Source: Kiloniella litopenaei
Lineage (GTDB): Bacteria; Pseudomonadota; Alphaproteobacteria; Kiloniellales; Kiloniellaceae
Assembly (NCBI RefSeq): GCF_000982415.1
Contig: NZ_LANI01000025.1
Coordinates: 1 to 64,000 of the forward strand
Reading direction: 5' to 3'
Length of the DNA stretch: 64,000 nucleotides
Part shown: positions 53,584 through 62,652 of the stretch, one piece after another
How the letters are laid out: each line of letters starts with the position of its first letter
How positions within the stretch are numbered: position 1 is the stretch's first letter
The notes under the pieces: model-generated
Databases searched by the model: none
What the model was told of the DNA's origin: nothing
Seen by the model: the letters and a program-made list of their open reading frames with translations, nothing else
Made by a program: the position numbers and the translations under genes

Positions 53584-55608
53584 CTAGAAGCGACTGGTTA
53601 GAGATAAGCCTAAAAACCGTCCTTCACCCAGTTGGCTTTTGGTGCCTCCTGGCCCAAAATCAAAGGCACTAACCCTGTAATTTTTATCTGTAAGGTTTTC
53701 CCCAAATACTTTAAGAGACACATTTTCTGTTACGTCCCAAGTCGCAGAGGCATCAAAAAGCATATAACCGCTTTGAGTTATAGTATTGGCTTCGTCAAAG
53801 TATGTTTTCCCAATATAACGTCCACCGGCTTGTATAGAAAGTTCACCCGGTATGGATGAGATAGGCAAAAGATAATCAGCAGATAAATTGTATGTTTGAT
53901 CTGGCGCGTAAGGAACCCGATTGCCACTATAATCACTTGTAGCTGTGGGGTCATTATAATCCTCGAATGTAGATTTTCCTATATGAGCGCTGCCTAAAAG
54001 CGTTAGATTATCACCGAGGTAGGCGCGAGCAGATAGCTCAATACCTTTACTTTCTGCAGTACCTACATTTTTTAAAACGCGAAATGGCTGAGTACCGACA
54101 TAGATTTGTTTGTCATCTGTTTTGATGAAATAAGCTGCCGTGTTGAGTTCCAGATTATTATTGAAGAATGATGTTTTTGCTCCAACTTCAAAATTATCCG
54201 ATATTTCAGAGTTGTAAGCGATGCTGTCATTAATACTGCTAACGGCTTTGTTAAAGCCTCCAGGCTTATAACCTTGGCTGTAAAGGCCGTATACCCGAAC
54301 ATTATTGAGCAGGTCGTAGCCAATGGCTAACTTTGGTGAGATATTGGTAAAACTTTTTTCACTGTTAAAGTTAAAATTGGTTGGAGATGTTTGCTCGAAA
54401 TTTACTTCTGCTAAGTCGTAAGAAAAACGGGCGCCTGCTGTTAAGTCGAGCTTGTCCGTTAAAGAGTATGTTCCTTCACCAAAAACGGCATAGCTATCAA
54501 TTTGATGTTTTCCTATGTTTGTGCCAGATGCCGAAACTGGTTTTCGTTCAAAATTTGTTCGTTGAGCATATATGCCGGCAACGCCATTCAAATTATCGCT
54601 GGGTTCAAAGGCTATTCTAATTTCTTCAGAATAAGATGTCTGGGTTTCTGGTAATTCGCTTCCAAATATATTCCTTTCTAGACCTCTGTCTTGAAAGGAT
54701 GTAATCGACTGTAATTCTATTTTATCCCAGTTATAGCTTAAATCTAGGGATGCAGATGTTGTTTTTCTCTCTAATTCTGGTTTTGTGCCACCCTGTGCCA
54801 CAATTGTGACTTCCCGGTTTTTCTCGTCGGAAGCGTTAACGTAGAATTCTTCGTGAGATTTGTAATCCTCATGTGTGAGGGATAACTCTGCCTCAAAAGG
54901 GTTGTCTTTTTCTGCGTAACGAAGCTTGCCTCTAAAATATTTGGTCTGGTTATCATCTACTTTATTATCACTGATATCTGTCGCAGTTAGCTCACCAGAT
55001 TCATGCGATTTTTTGATGGAAAACTCTCCAAACAGTTTATCTTCAAAAAGAGGACCTGAAACGAGAGCCTGTCCGTATTGTTCTTTACCATCAATAGAGA
55101 GTTTACTCTCGAGTCTGAATTCGTCATCTGGTTTTCTTGTGATTATGTTTATGACACCGCCCTGAGCGTTTCTGCCATATAGCGTGCCTTGTGGACCTTT
55201 CAGAATTTCAACGTGATCGAGATTGAGTAGCTCTTGTGAGAAGACGGCCTGATCTTGAGGGCTACCATCTACATAAATACTGACTGAGGGGTTATAAAAA
55301 TCTGAAGAGGAGAGACCGCGGATACTGATATTACTGTATGCTTTATTTCCTCGACTACGAATTTGAAGACTACTATCCAGTCGATCAAGGTCCTTGACGC
55401 TATCGATTCTGGATTTTTCTAGCTCTTCAGAATCATATACTTGTATTGAAGAATTAATTTCTTCAATGGTCTGGTCTCGTTTAGTAGCGGTTATGACGAT
55501 TTCGTCTAATAAGATATCTGATGCATATGACCTTTCTATGGATAAAGTGCTCATTATTGTTATTGATGTTTTTAATATTTTACTTATTTGCATTGCCCCA
55601 AGTCTCAT
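53584..55608 (-). CDS. TonB-dependent siderophore receptor, FyuA-like
   Basis: The 674 aa outer-membrane protein has a signal peptide, a TonB box region (DEIVITATKRDQ), a plug domain with LKGPQGTLYGRNAQGGVIN and a C-terminal barrel ending in Phe (LSLTSRF). The plug and barrel style resembles the pesticin/yersiniabactin receptor group. Transport is driven by TonB-ExbBD elsewhere in the genome. It heads the receptor-monooxygenase-permease operon and shares the Fur-type palindrome at 55733-55763 with the divergent AraC gene. Confidence 0.92.
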   Translation of the reverse strand: MRLGAMQISKILKTSITIMSTLSIERSYASDILLDEIVITATKRDQTIEEINSSIQVYDSEELEKSRIDSVKDLDRLDSSLQIRSRGNKAYSNISIRGLSSSDFYNPSVSIYVDGSPQDQAVFSQELLNLDHVEILKGPQGTLYGRNAQGGVINIITRKPDDEFRLESKLSIDGKEQYGQALVSGPLFEDKLFGEFSIKKSHESGELTATDISDNKVDDNQTKYFRGKLRYAEKDNPFEAELSLTHEDYKSHEEFYVNASDEKNREVTIVAQGGTKPELERKTTSASLDLSYNWDKIELQSITSFQDRGLERNIFGSELPETQTSYSEEIRIAFEPSDNLNGVAGIYAQRTNFERKPVSASGTNIGKHQIDSYAVFGEGTYSLTDKLDLTAGARFSYDLAEVNFEQTSPTNFNFNSEKSFTNISPKLAIGYDLLNNVRVYGLYSQGYKPGGFNKAVSSINDSIAYNSEISDNFEVGAKTSFFNNNLELNTAAYFIKTDDKQIYVGTQPFRVLKNVGTAESKGIELSARAYLGDNLTLLGSAHIGKSTFEDYNDPTATSDYSGNRVPYAPDQTYNLSADYLLPISSIPGELSIQAGGRYIGKTYFDEANTITQSGYMLFDASATWDVTENVSLKVFGENLTDKNYRVSAFDFGPGGTKSQLGEGRFLGLSLTSRF

Positions 55609-55732
55609 AGTTTATAGCGTTGCTTTTTAAGCATTTGATGTCACGCCGTTAATTTTTCATTTGGGCACACTTTATTGACATATAATTTTGAAACCACCGT
55701 GATCAGGGTGAAAATTGTTGCAATCGGAACTA

Positions 55733-55763
55733 ATAATTAATAATGATTATCATTATTAATTAT
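55733..55763. promoter_or_regulatory. 31 bp Fur-type palindrome between receptor and AraC genes
   Basis: Two 14 bp arms (55733-55746 and 55750-55763) pair perfectly around a TTA centre and contain AATGATTATCATT, very close to the Fur box GATAATGATAATCATTATC. It covers the region just before the AraC start and upstream of the receptor. Iron repression of both directions is the likely role; alphaproteobacteria may use Fur/Mur or another iron regulator. Confidence 0.75.
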
Positions 55764-55776
55764 AGAGGGTATTTTG

Positions 55777-56754
55777 TTGACGAAAAATAGAAAATTTTCT
55801 GAGCAAAAATTACTTTTAAAAGTATTAGAGAATCATGAAATCCGTGCAGTTAATGAACCATCTGATGGTGGATTGGATTTTACTGATTGGATCCGGCGAG
55901 AAGATCTCGAAAGAGGGCTAAGTATTAATCGTATTGATAAGATTGTTGATAAACCAGTAATTATGGAAGCTGAAGGACCTCCTGTATTTTCACTGGTAAC
56001 ATTCTTTTCAGGGGAAGGTTACTTATCTATAACAGATGGTAAAAAGCTAAAATTAATACCTAACACATTGGTTTTATTTTACTCTAAAGCAATAGCTAAT
56101 GGTCGAAATGAGTTCTATCCACCAAGTCCATTAAAATTTATTGAAGTAAGATTTAATATTGAATTTTTACAGAAAATAATTCCACGTGAATTGAATAAAT
56201 TCACAGAACTGTTTGTTTCTGATTATTCTGTTCCCTCTAAAAATGCTTGGTTAAAATCAGTTCTAACGCCACCAGAAATTTTGCCAATTATGCAAGATTT
56301 ATGGGATTTGAATTTACCTGATAGTGCTCTGAAGACGCTTTATTTAAAAGGGAAAGCATTGGAGGTTCTCTCGTTGGTTATACAATTTTTTGAAAAACAG
56401 AATAATTCAAAGAATAACGTATCTTTGTCACCATCTGACAAACGAAAAATATATCAGGCACGAGAGCTTCTAGAAAAAAAGCCTGATAAAGAATGGCAAA
56501 TAGCTGAAATATCTCGGACAGTTGGTATTAATGAAAGAAAATTAAAATTTGGTTTTAGAAGTATTTTGGGGGCATCAGTGTATGCCTCTCTTCAACAGAT
56601 ACGAATGGAGTTAGCAATAAATTTACTTCTGGAAACTGAAGAAAGTATTACTGATATAGCCCTTACCGTTGGTTATTCAAATCCAAGCCATTTCTCGCAA
56701 CTTTTTAAGCGTTATTACAAATGTACGCCAAAACAATATAGGTATAAGGCGTAG
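55777..56754 (+). CDS. PchR/YbtA-like AraC-family regulator
   Basis: The start is TTG 55777, seven bases after GAGGG; TTG 55774 leaves only four. The 325 aa product has an N-terminal sensing domain and a C-terminal AraC HTH pair (EISRTVGINERKLKFGF; DIALTVGYSNPSHFSQLFKR) typical of regulators of siderophore uptake that respond to the ferric siderophore. Divergent from the receptor operon. AT-rich, as are the three genes beside it. Confidence 0.9.
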   Translation: MTKNRKFSEQKLLLKVLENHEIRAVNEPSDGGLDFTDWIRREDLERGLSINRIDKIVDKPVIMEAEGPPVFSLVTFFSGEGYLSITDGKKLKLIPNTLVLFYSKAIANGRNEFYPPSPLKFIEVRFNIEFLQKIIPRELNKFTELFVSDYSVPSKNAWLKSVLTPPEILPIMQDLWDLNLPDSALKTLYLKGKALEVLSLVIQFFEKQNNSKNNVSLSPSDKRKIYQARELLEKKPDKEWQIAEISRTVGINERKLKFGFRSILGASVYASLQQIRMELAINLLLETEESITDIALTVGYSNPSHFSQLFKRYYKCTPKQYRYKA

Positions 56755-56930
56755 CAGTTCTCCTCGTTGTAAATATCCTCGATGCTTTCCCAAAATATAC
56801 TTGTGAAGTGATAGACATCGAACTGCGTCGGTTCGTCGCGCGATTTATCAGCAGCATAGGAATTGTCGAAAGGTAACTGAAAGAGTAAGGTGCGATTGAT
56901 TGAACACTCTCTGGATAAATTTATGCATCC
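56755..56930 (-). pseudogene. Possible gene remnant between the iron cassette and hemC
   Basis: The minus strand reads open through this gap with a protein-like composition (for example DNSYAADKSRDEPTQFD and FTSIFWESIEDIY), with no clear start codon and ending inside the AraC gene. Parts are more GC-rich than the iron cassette, as if left from a chromosomal gene broken when the cassette arrived. No family recognised. Confidence 0.25.
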
Positions 56931-56959
56931 AGACTTACAGGAACCTATGGCAATAATCT

Positions 56960-57910
56960 ATGACTGATACTCCAATTCTTCGTCTCGGTACCCGGGGAAG
57001 TCCCCTTGCGCTCGCACAAGCTTTTGAAGTTAAGCGGTTGTTGCAAGAAGCACATTCTGATTTGAAAGATGAAGAGTCTGTCGAGATTGTTGTGATTAAA
57101 ACCACAGGCGATAAGATTCAGGATCGGGCGCTATCTGCAATCGGCGGTAAAGGGCTTTTTACCAAAGAAATTGAAGACGGTTTGCAGGACGGTAGCATTG
57201 ATATTGCCGTACATTCGATGAAGGATGTACCGACGTGGCTGCCTGACGGGTTGGAAATCTCTACTGTTCTAGAGCGGGAAGATCCGCGTGATGCGCTTTT
57301 CTCATCCAAAGCAAATTCGCTGGCAGACCTTCCCAAAGGTGCTGTTGTTGGTTCCGCATCGTTGCGCAGGCAAGCGCAGATCAAGGCTAAACGCCCGGAC
57401 CTGGAAGTCATTACCTTTCGTGGATCAGTCCAGACCAGACTGCGTAAACTGGAAGAGGGGCAGGTAGATGCTACCTTGCTCGCCGTTGCAGGCTTGAACA
57501 GACTGAAACAGTCCGATTTGATTACGGCGGCTCTTTCAACCGAAGAAATGTTACCCGCACCTGCCCAGGGTGCCGTGGGGCTAGAGGTTCGAATTGGGGA
57601 TGACCGGGTGCGTGCATACGTTGATGCCATTCATCATGAACCAACGATGCAACGTATTACCGCGGAACGGGCCTGCCTTGCGGAACTGGATGGATCTTGC
57701 CGGACACCTATTGCCGCACTTGCTGAAATTGAAGGGGACGAGCTTTATCTTCGTACAATGTTGGCAGCAACAGATGGTAGTAAAATTTTTACGACAGAAA
57801 GACGTGGCCCGATATCCTCGGCCGAGGAGATGGGACGATCTGCAGGTCGGGAATTAAAGGAACAGGCCGGAGAAGCGTTTTTCAAAACTTTGGAAGACCA
57901 GCAATCCTGA
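56960..57910 (+). CDS. hemC: Hydroxymethylbilane synthase (porphobilinogen deaminase)
   Basis: HemC joins four porphobilinogens into hydroxymethylbilane. The 316 aa protein has RLGTRGSPLALAQA, GKGLFTKEIEDGL, SMKDVPTWLPDGL and the cofactor-cysteine stretch DGSCRTPIAALA. It heads the hemC-hemD-mitofilin-hemY group. Confidence 0.97.
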   Translation: MTDTPILRLGTRGSPLALAQAFEVKRLLQEAHSDLKDEESVEIVVIKTTGDKIQDRALSAIGGKGLFTKEIEDGLQDGSIDIAVHSMKDVPTWLPDGLEISTVLEREDPRDALFSSKANSLADLPKGAVVGSASLRRQAQIKAKRPDLEVITFRGSVQTRLRKLEEGQVDATLLAVAGLNRLKQSDLITAALSTEEMLPAPAQGAVGLEVRIGDDRVRAYVDAIHHEPTMQRITAERACLAELDGSCRTPIAALAEIEGDELYLRTMLAATDGSKIFTTERRGPISSAEEMGRSAGRELKEQAGEAFFKTLEDQQS

Positions 57911-57929
57911 TTTAACCTAGAGGTCAGTA

Positions 57930-58643
57930 ATGATCACACACCTTGTCACGCGTCCCCAAGCGGATCAGGAGCCCTTTGCTTCGGAGCTTCGTCAATTGGG
58001 GCGCGAGGTGTTTTTGGATCCGGTTTTTGATATCGTGTTCCGGAATTCAGTTGGACTTGATCTTTCTGGTGTACAGGCTGTTATTTTTACCTCTGCCAAT
58101 GGTGTACGTGCCTATCAGCTAAATAGTAAAGACTGTTCTCTGCCAGCGCTTTGTGTAGGGGAAAATTCTGCCATTGCGGCTCGTGAGAGTGGATTCGAAC
58201 AGGTTTATTCTGCCAATGGTGACGTAGGCGATTTAGCTGAACTGGTTCGTAGAAAACTGAAGCCGGGATCTGGCACTCTATTGCATCCCGCGGCATCAAA
58301 AGTAGCCGGAGATTTACAGGCTGATCTTGGCCAGTGCGGCTATGCCTATCGTCGTGAAATTTTGTACGAGGCAACAGCGTCCAAAACATTGCTTCCGCAA
58401 ACAAAAAAAATATTAAAAGAAAATAAAATCAAAGAGATAAGTTTTTTTTCGCCTCGCTCTTCCAAGGTGTTTTTGTCATTGTTGTCCCAAGAAAATCTAT
58501 TGTCCAATCTGCAAGGTACAGCCATCTATTGTTTGAGCAAGGCAGTTGCCGATTGTTTTGGGCAAATGCCGGGGCTCAAGCTATTGGTTTCAGAGCTGCC
58601 GAACAGGGCAGATATGATAAAGTTAATTGCATCAAACAAATAA
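57930..58643 (+). CDS. hemD: Uroporphyrinogen-III synthase
   Basis: HemD closes and inverts hydroxymethylbilane to uroporphyrinogen III. The family is poorly conserved; VTRPQADQEPFASELRQLG at the start, IFTSANGVRAY near 51, and FFSPRSSKVF near 171 are the usual landmarks. It follows hemC by 19 bp, which confirms the call. Confidence 0.92.
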   Translation: MITHLVTRPQADQEPFASELRQLGREVFLDPVFDIVFRNSVGLDLSGVQAVIFTSANGVRAYQLNSKDCSLPALCVGENSAIAARESGFEQVYSANGDVGDLAELVRRKLKPGSGTLLHPAASKVAGDLQADLGQCGYAYRREILYEATASKTLLPQTKKILKENKIKEISFFSPRSSKVFLSLLSQENLLSNLQGTAIYCLSKAVADCFGQMPGLKLLVSELPNRADMIKLIASNK

Positions 58644-58731
58644 GTGTACGTACGTACTGGATTTTGCCTTAACTCTGGCGCATAGTTTCCTTAATGACGT
58701 GTTTTAATCATATGGATTAAACGCAATCTGG

Positions 58732-60414
58732 ATGACCGAGGATACGATGGCCAGCAAACAGAGCGACAAATCAAAGCAACCGACAACGGGTTCTTCTGTA
58801 CAGGACGAGAATAAATCGCTTGATAAAGAAACGATTGGCGAAAGCCCGACACAGGAAATTATTAACGCCTTTGGTGGTTTGAGGCCGCTGGCCAGTAAGT
58901 TGGGTATCGCTGTGAGCACTGTGCAGGGGTGGAAAGAACGCGATTCAATTCCCTCTGCCCGTCACGAAGATATTCTCAAGGCTGCCGCGAAAGCGAACAT
59001 TACGCTTAATGTGGCGCGGGTTCGTGAAAGTGATCTTCTATTGTCAGACGAAGCTGATCAAGGTGCTTCAAATGACAAGTCTGATATAAAATCTACCCTG
59101 AAAGCAACAAGCTCAATCCCTGTCTCCGGATCAAAGGCGACGGTGGGTGACAAAGCGGTGCCAGAAAAAACTGATGCTGCAAAAAATAACGCTGATACAA
59201 AAAGTAAGGGTGTTAAACAGGCTCGTGATGTTGGCCATGACCAAAGCAAGGTCAATGAAGAACCGTCTGCTACGCAAACAGTAGCTGTTGTTAAAAGGGG
59301 CAGTAGCCTGAATAGCTTCTTTTACGGGGTCGGGTTCTGTGCGCTGGCAATGGCAGCGGCTGTTTTCTTTCGAAGCGAGTGGCTGCCTCTTGTCGAGAAG
59401 ATCCCGACATTCGGTGCCGAGGGCGAGACAACAAGTGTTAGTGCGCTTGAAGAACGGATTGCAGGGTTGGAGCGGGATGTCCTTAATACGCAAAGCAGAG
59501 GTGTTGATCAGAATCGTTTTCTGTCGCTGGCCGAAACTGTGCGAACGCTAAAATTACAGCAATCCGAGCTTGAGCGGCAACTGAACGGCTTGACCAGTGG
59601 TGGTGTGGTTGTCACCTCAAGTGATGCTGATAAAGATCTGGTGGATGCCCTGCGAACTGAATTGGAACAAACCCGTCAACGTCTGGATGTTATCGAGAGT
59701 ACAGGGCTTGCTTCCTCATCTGTTGGGGACAGTTTCAATGCAACTTCTGTTCAGCAGTTGGCAGCTATCCGTTCGCAAATGAATGCGCTGGTATCTGAAG
59801 TCGAGGGCTTGAAAGCCAACGCACCAGTTTCTTCCCCGACAGTAATCTCGGGAATTCCGAGTCCTGCTACGGGTGATGTTTATCTTGCTCTTGGTGTTTT
59901 ACAGCTACGCGACGCCTTACGCGGGTCTGGTCCTTTTGTGAAGGAACTGGATCTTGTTCGAGCCGTTGCACCTGAAAACAGCACGATTCGCGAACTTGTC
60001 TCTCCGCTTTCATCCTTTGCTGCTGTTGGCTTGCCCAGTTTGACTGATTTACGGGCAAGTTTCCCGGCTGCAGCACGCGAGGCATTATCGGCTGATAAGA
60101 TAGCGGGTGGACAGACCTGGGTCGACAAGGCCATTGGCCGTGTTACGGATGTGGTATCTATTCGCCCAATTGATATTCTTGATGGACAGGGCACATCAAG
60201 TGTTTTGGCACGGGCTGAAAACTATCTGAAGGATGGTGATCTATCGGGCGCTTTGCAGGAGCTTGAAAAATTGACCTCTGCGGCGACTTCCGGAATGGAA
60301 GATTGGCTTTTGCTGGCCAAACAACGTCAGGAAGGTGAGCAAATCAGTCAGCAACTTGCTTTGCTGCTGATTGGTGTCACGGCACAGGGTAGCGGTGCCG
60401 GAGGGATTGAATAA
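58732..60414 (+). CDS. Mitofilin (Mic60)-like inner-membrane protein with N-terminal HTH-like domain
   Basis: The 560 aa protein has a small HTH-like region (residues 40-85, with FGGLRPLASKLGIAVSTVQGW), a charged linker, one membrane helix at about 195-213 and a long coiled coil (230-350). A C-terminal helical mitofilin domain follows. COG4223-type mitofilin proteins lie between hemD and hemY in alphaproteobacteria and shape intracytoplasmic membranes. The HTH-like head would be cytoplasmic. Its stop overlaps the next ATG (TAATG), so hemY is co-translated. Confidence 0.85.
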   Translation: MTEDTMASKQSDKSKQPTTGSSVQDENKSLDKETIGESPTQEIINAFGGLRPLASKLGIAVSTVQGWKERDSIPSARHEDILKAAAKANITLNVARVRESDLLLSDEADQGASNDKSDIKSTLKATSSIPVSGSKATVGDKAVPEKTDAAKNNADTKSKGVKQARDVGHDQSKVNEEPSATQTVAVVKRGSSLNSFFYGVGFCALAMAAAVFFRSEWLPLVEKIPTFGAEGETTSVSALEERIAGLERDVLNTQSRGVDQNRFLSLAETVRTLKLQQSELERQLNGLTSGGVVVTSSDADKDLVDALRTELEQTRQRLDVIESTGLASSSVGDSFNATSVQQLAAIRSQMNALVSEVEGLKANAPVSSPTVISGIPSPATGDVYLALGVLQLRDALRGSGPFVKELDLVRAVAPENSTIRELVSPLSSFAAVGLPSLTDLRASFPAAAREALSADKIAGGQTWVDKAIGRVTDVVSIRPIDILDGQGTSSVLARAENYLKDGDLSGALQELEKLTSAATSGMEDWLLLAKQRQEGEQISQQLALLLIGVTAQGSGAGGIE

Positions 60415-61850
60415 TGAAACGGACGCTGATTTATTTTCTCAAGCTGGCGATTGTTCTGACGATTGTTATATGGATTGCGAACCGCCCGGGTCTGGTTTCT
60501 GTGGACTGGATTGGCTATCGCCTGGAAACAACGGTTGGGGTTCTCTTCCTTGCTGCGGTGGCATTGGCAATATCTGCGGCATTTCTTTACCGCTTTTGGC
60601 GCAGTCTCATCAACGCACCTGCTCTTTTTGGGCAAGCCCGGCAAGATAACCGCAAGAAGCGTGGCTATAAAGCCTTGACCCATGGCATGGTTGCCGTGGC
60701 CGCGGGTGAAGCCGATACAGCCCTTGCCATGGCCCGTAAGGCAGAAAATCTGCTTTCCGATGAGCCGCCACTCACTATGCTGTTATCTGCTCAGGCAGCA
60801 CAGCTTCAGGGAAATGAAGAGGCCGCGACAAACTATTTCAAGGCCATGTTGGAAGACAAGGAAACCCGTTTTCTTGGGTTACGGGGGCTTTTGATGCAGG
60901 CCCAACGCCGCGGTGATTTTGCCGAGGCGCTGGAGTTGGCAAAGCAGGCCCATACCCTGAGCCCGAAAACACCGTGGGTTCAGGAAAGTTTGTTTGAGCT
61001 TTCTGAAGCAACGGGGCAATTCGCGATTGCGGATCAGGCTTTGAAAGAGGGGGCCAAGACAAAAAATCTTACCCCCGCAGAAGCGGCGCGGAAGCGGGCT
61101 GTGGTTAAACTTCAACAGGCTTTGAAAGCGAATGATCAGGGCGACGTTCAAGCCTCATTGGCCTTTGCCAAGGAAGCTTACAAACTGGCGCCTGATCTGG
61201 TGCCTGCCGTGGCTTTCCTCGCAGAGGCCTATAATCGTGCCGGGCGTATTAAGGATGCTGAAAAAACGTTGAAAAAAGCATGGGGTAAACAGCCCCATCG
61301 AGACCTTGCCCGCGTGTTTCTGACGCTATGGCCTTCTGAAAGCAATGTTGAACGCGCCAAACGTCTGGGGCAGATGGTTGCCCAGAACAAAGATCACTAC
61401 GAAAGCCATATTGCACTGGCAGAGGCTAATTTGGCCGCAAAGCTTTGGGGTGAGGCGCGTCGTCATCTGAAACAGGCATCCGAGCAAGGGGGACCCAGTC
61501 GTTTGGTGTGCCGTTTGATGGGACGGCTGGAACAGGAAGAGCATGGTGACAACCGTGCTGCGGCTGAATGGTTTGAGAAATCAGAAACCGCGCTTATTGC
61601 CCATAACTGGGTGTGTGAGTCCTGTGGTGCGATTGCGGAAAGCTGGCAGGCCCATTGCGGGGATTGTGGCTCTTTTGACTCACTGGCGTGGAAGCGTCCG
61701 ACAATTCTGACGGAAGAAAATGTTATCGGGTCAAAGACATTGGAGACCGTGGCAGGAACCGCACTTGTGTTGGAGAATAGTGAGAAGAACGAGATTGTCA
61801 TCGCCAAGCCGACAGAGATTGAAGGCGCCGCAAGAGAAACAGGTGCGTGA
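60414..61850 (+). CDS. hemY: HemY-like TPR membrane protein with C-terminal zinc ribbon
   Basis: The 478 aa protein has two N-terminal membrane helices (about 5-22 and 38-62), the HemY-N region, then TPR repeats to about residue 390. The end holds a zinc ribbon with two pairs of cysteines (WVCESCGAIAESWQAHCGDC at about 399-418) followed by FDSLAW. It is the alphaproteobacterial HemY-type protein of heme operons, a scaffold rather than protoporphyrinogen oxidase. It overlaps the mitofilin gene by one base. Confidence 0.9.
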   Translation: MKRTLIYFLKLAIVLTIVIWIANRPGLVSVDWIGYRLETTVGVLFLAAVALAISAAFLYRFWRSLINAPALFGQARQDNRKKRGYKALTHGMVAVAAGEADTALAMARKAENLLSDEPPLTMLLSAQAAQLQGNEEAATNYFKAMLEDKETRFLGLRGLLMQAQRRGDFAEALELAKQAHTLSPKTPWVQESLFELSEATGQFAIADQALKEGAKTKNLTPAEAARKRAVVKLQQALKANDQGDVQASLAFAKEAYKLAPDLVPAVAFLAEAYNRAGRIKDAEKTLKKAWGKQPHRDLARVFLTLWPSESNVERAKRLGQMVAQNKDHYESHIALAEANLAAKLWGEARRHLKQASEQGGPSRLVCRLMGRLEQEEHGDNRAAAEWFEKSETALIAHNWVCESCGAIAESWQAHCGDCGSFDSLAWKRPTILTEENVIGSKTLETVAGTALVLENSEKNEIVIAKPTEIEGAARETGA

Positions 61851-61933
61851 CGACATGGTTTCGTGAGGCTTTAATAAGTGCTCTAAAGCGCTTGTTTTTC
61901 AGGTGATATCGTATTTGAATTAAACATAAGAAG

Positions 61934-62134
61934 TTATTGCTGGGGGCGTAAGTCCAATGCAATGACTTCTTTTTTTGCCTCTTCATCGTCAATGCCAGAC
62001 ATGGCAGCCAGTAACATTGCCGCTGCTGTTACGCCTTCCTTGTGTGCCGTTAGTAGTGATTCACTTCTTGATAAGGCTTCTGTGACGGTTTCATAATAAG
62101 CCTCTTCGATCATTTCTTTTGTTGCTGAATCCAA
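61934..62134 (-). CDS. Small helical protein of unknown function
   Basis: The frame of 66 codons starts at TTG 62134, which has AGAGG at 62143-62147 at good spacing. The product is acidic and helical (MDSATKEMIEEAYYETVTEAL, then AAAMLLAAMSGIDDEEAKKE). No family recognised. It is convergent with hemY. Confidence 0.5.
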   Translation of the reverse strand: MDSATKEMIEEAYYETVTEALSRSESLLTAHKEGVTAAAMLLAAMSGIDDEEAKKEVIALDLRPQQ

Positions 62135-62434
62135 CGAAATTTACCTCTTACACGTCCCTAAAATGAAAGAGTTGTCGGCAATCTGTGTCTTTTTTCATTT
62201 TATAAAGTATCGTTTCACTAACTCTGAGAGTTACAGCTCGTTCATGTACCCCTTATAGCCGCTATATTAGTAATGAATGGGTTATATTTTATTAAATAGC
62301 GCCCTTTTCTTGAAATGAATCCAGAGCACTTGCGATAATCAATAGTGCGGTATGTGGGGGGTGATATGAGTGACCCGCCGCATGAGGCAGCGGGCCGCAT
62401 ACATCAAGACGGTATTATGATTCCGGGCAAGTCG
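62135..62434. other. Gap with no supported gene
   Basis: Apart from the short gene's promoter at its left and the decayed dehydrogenase tail at its right, nothing was recognised in this stretch. Confidence 0.5.
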
Positions 62435-62551
62435 TTTACCAGCATGAAGCAAGTCGAAAGCTGTGTTAATTTGTTCATGAGTCATGCTGTGAGTAATATA
62501 GGGGTCGACATCAAAGTCGCCTCGCAACCATTTGCTGAGTTGATAACAGAA
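62435..62551 (-). pseudogene. Decayed C-terminal fragment of a class III alcohol dehydrogenase (FrmA-like)
   Basis: The minus strand encodes YQLSKWLRGDFDVDPY followed by ITHSMTHEQINTAFDLLHAGK, which matches the C-terminal end of S-(hydroxymethyl)glutathione dehydrogenases (DPxITHxM, INxAFDLMHxGKSIR). The rest of the enzyme is absent upstream and the usual SIRTVV end is scrambled. It is a truncated remnant. Confidence 0.65.
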
Positions 62552-62652
62552 GGAATGGTCACGATGCTGTCACTTTGTTGGGAGTGTCTTATCATCGGGC
62601 ATATGATGCCCCATGTCTGAATGGTAGTGAGTGCCCATAACGATCACAGGAA

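Noticed and set aside
62345-62620. Plus-strand 91-codon frame
   Set aside because: It is the reverse of the decayed dehydrogenase fragment, which has recognisable family sequence.
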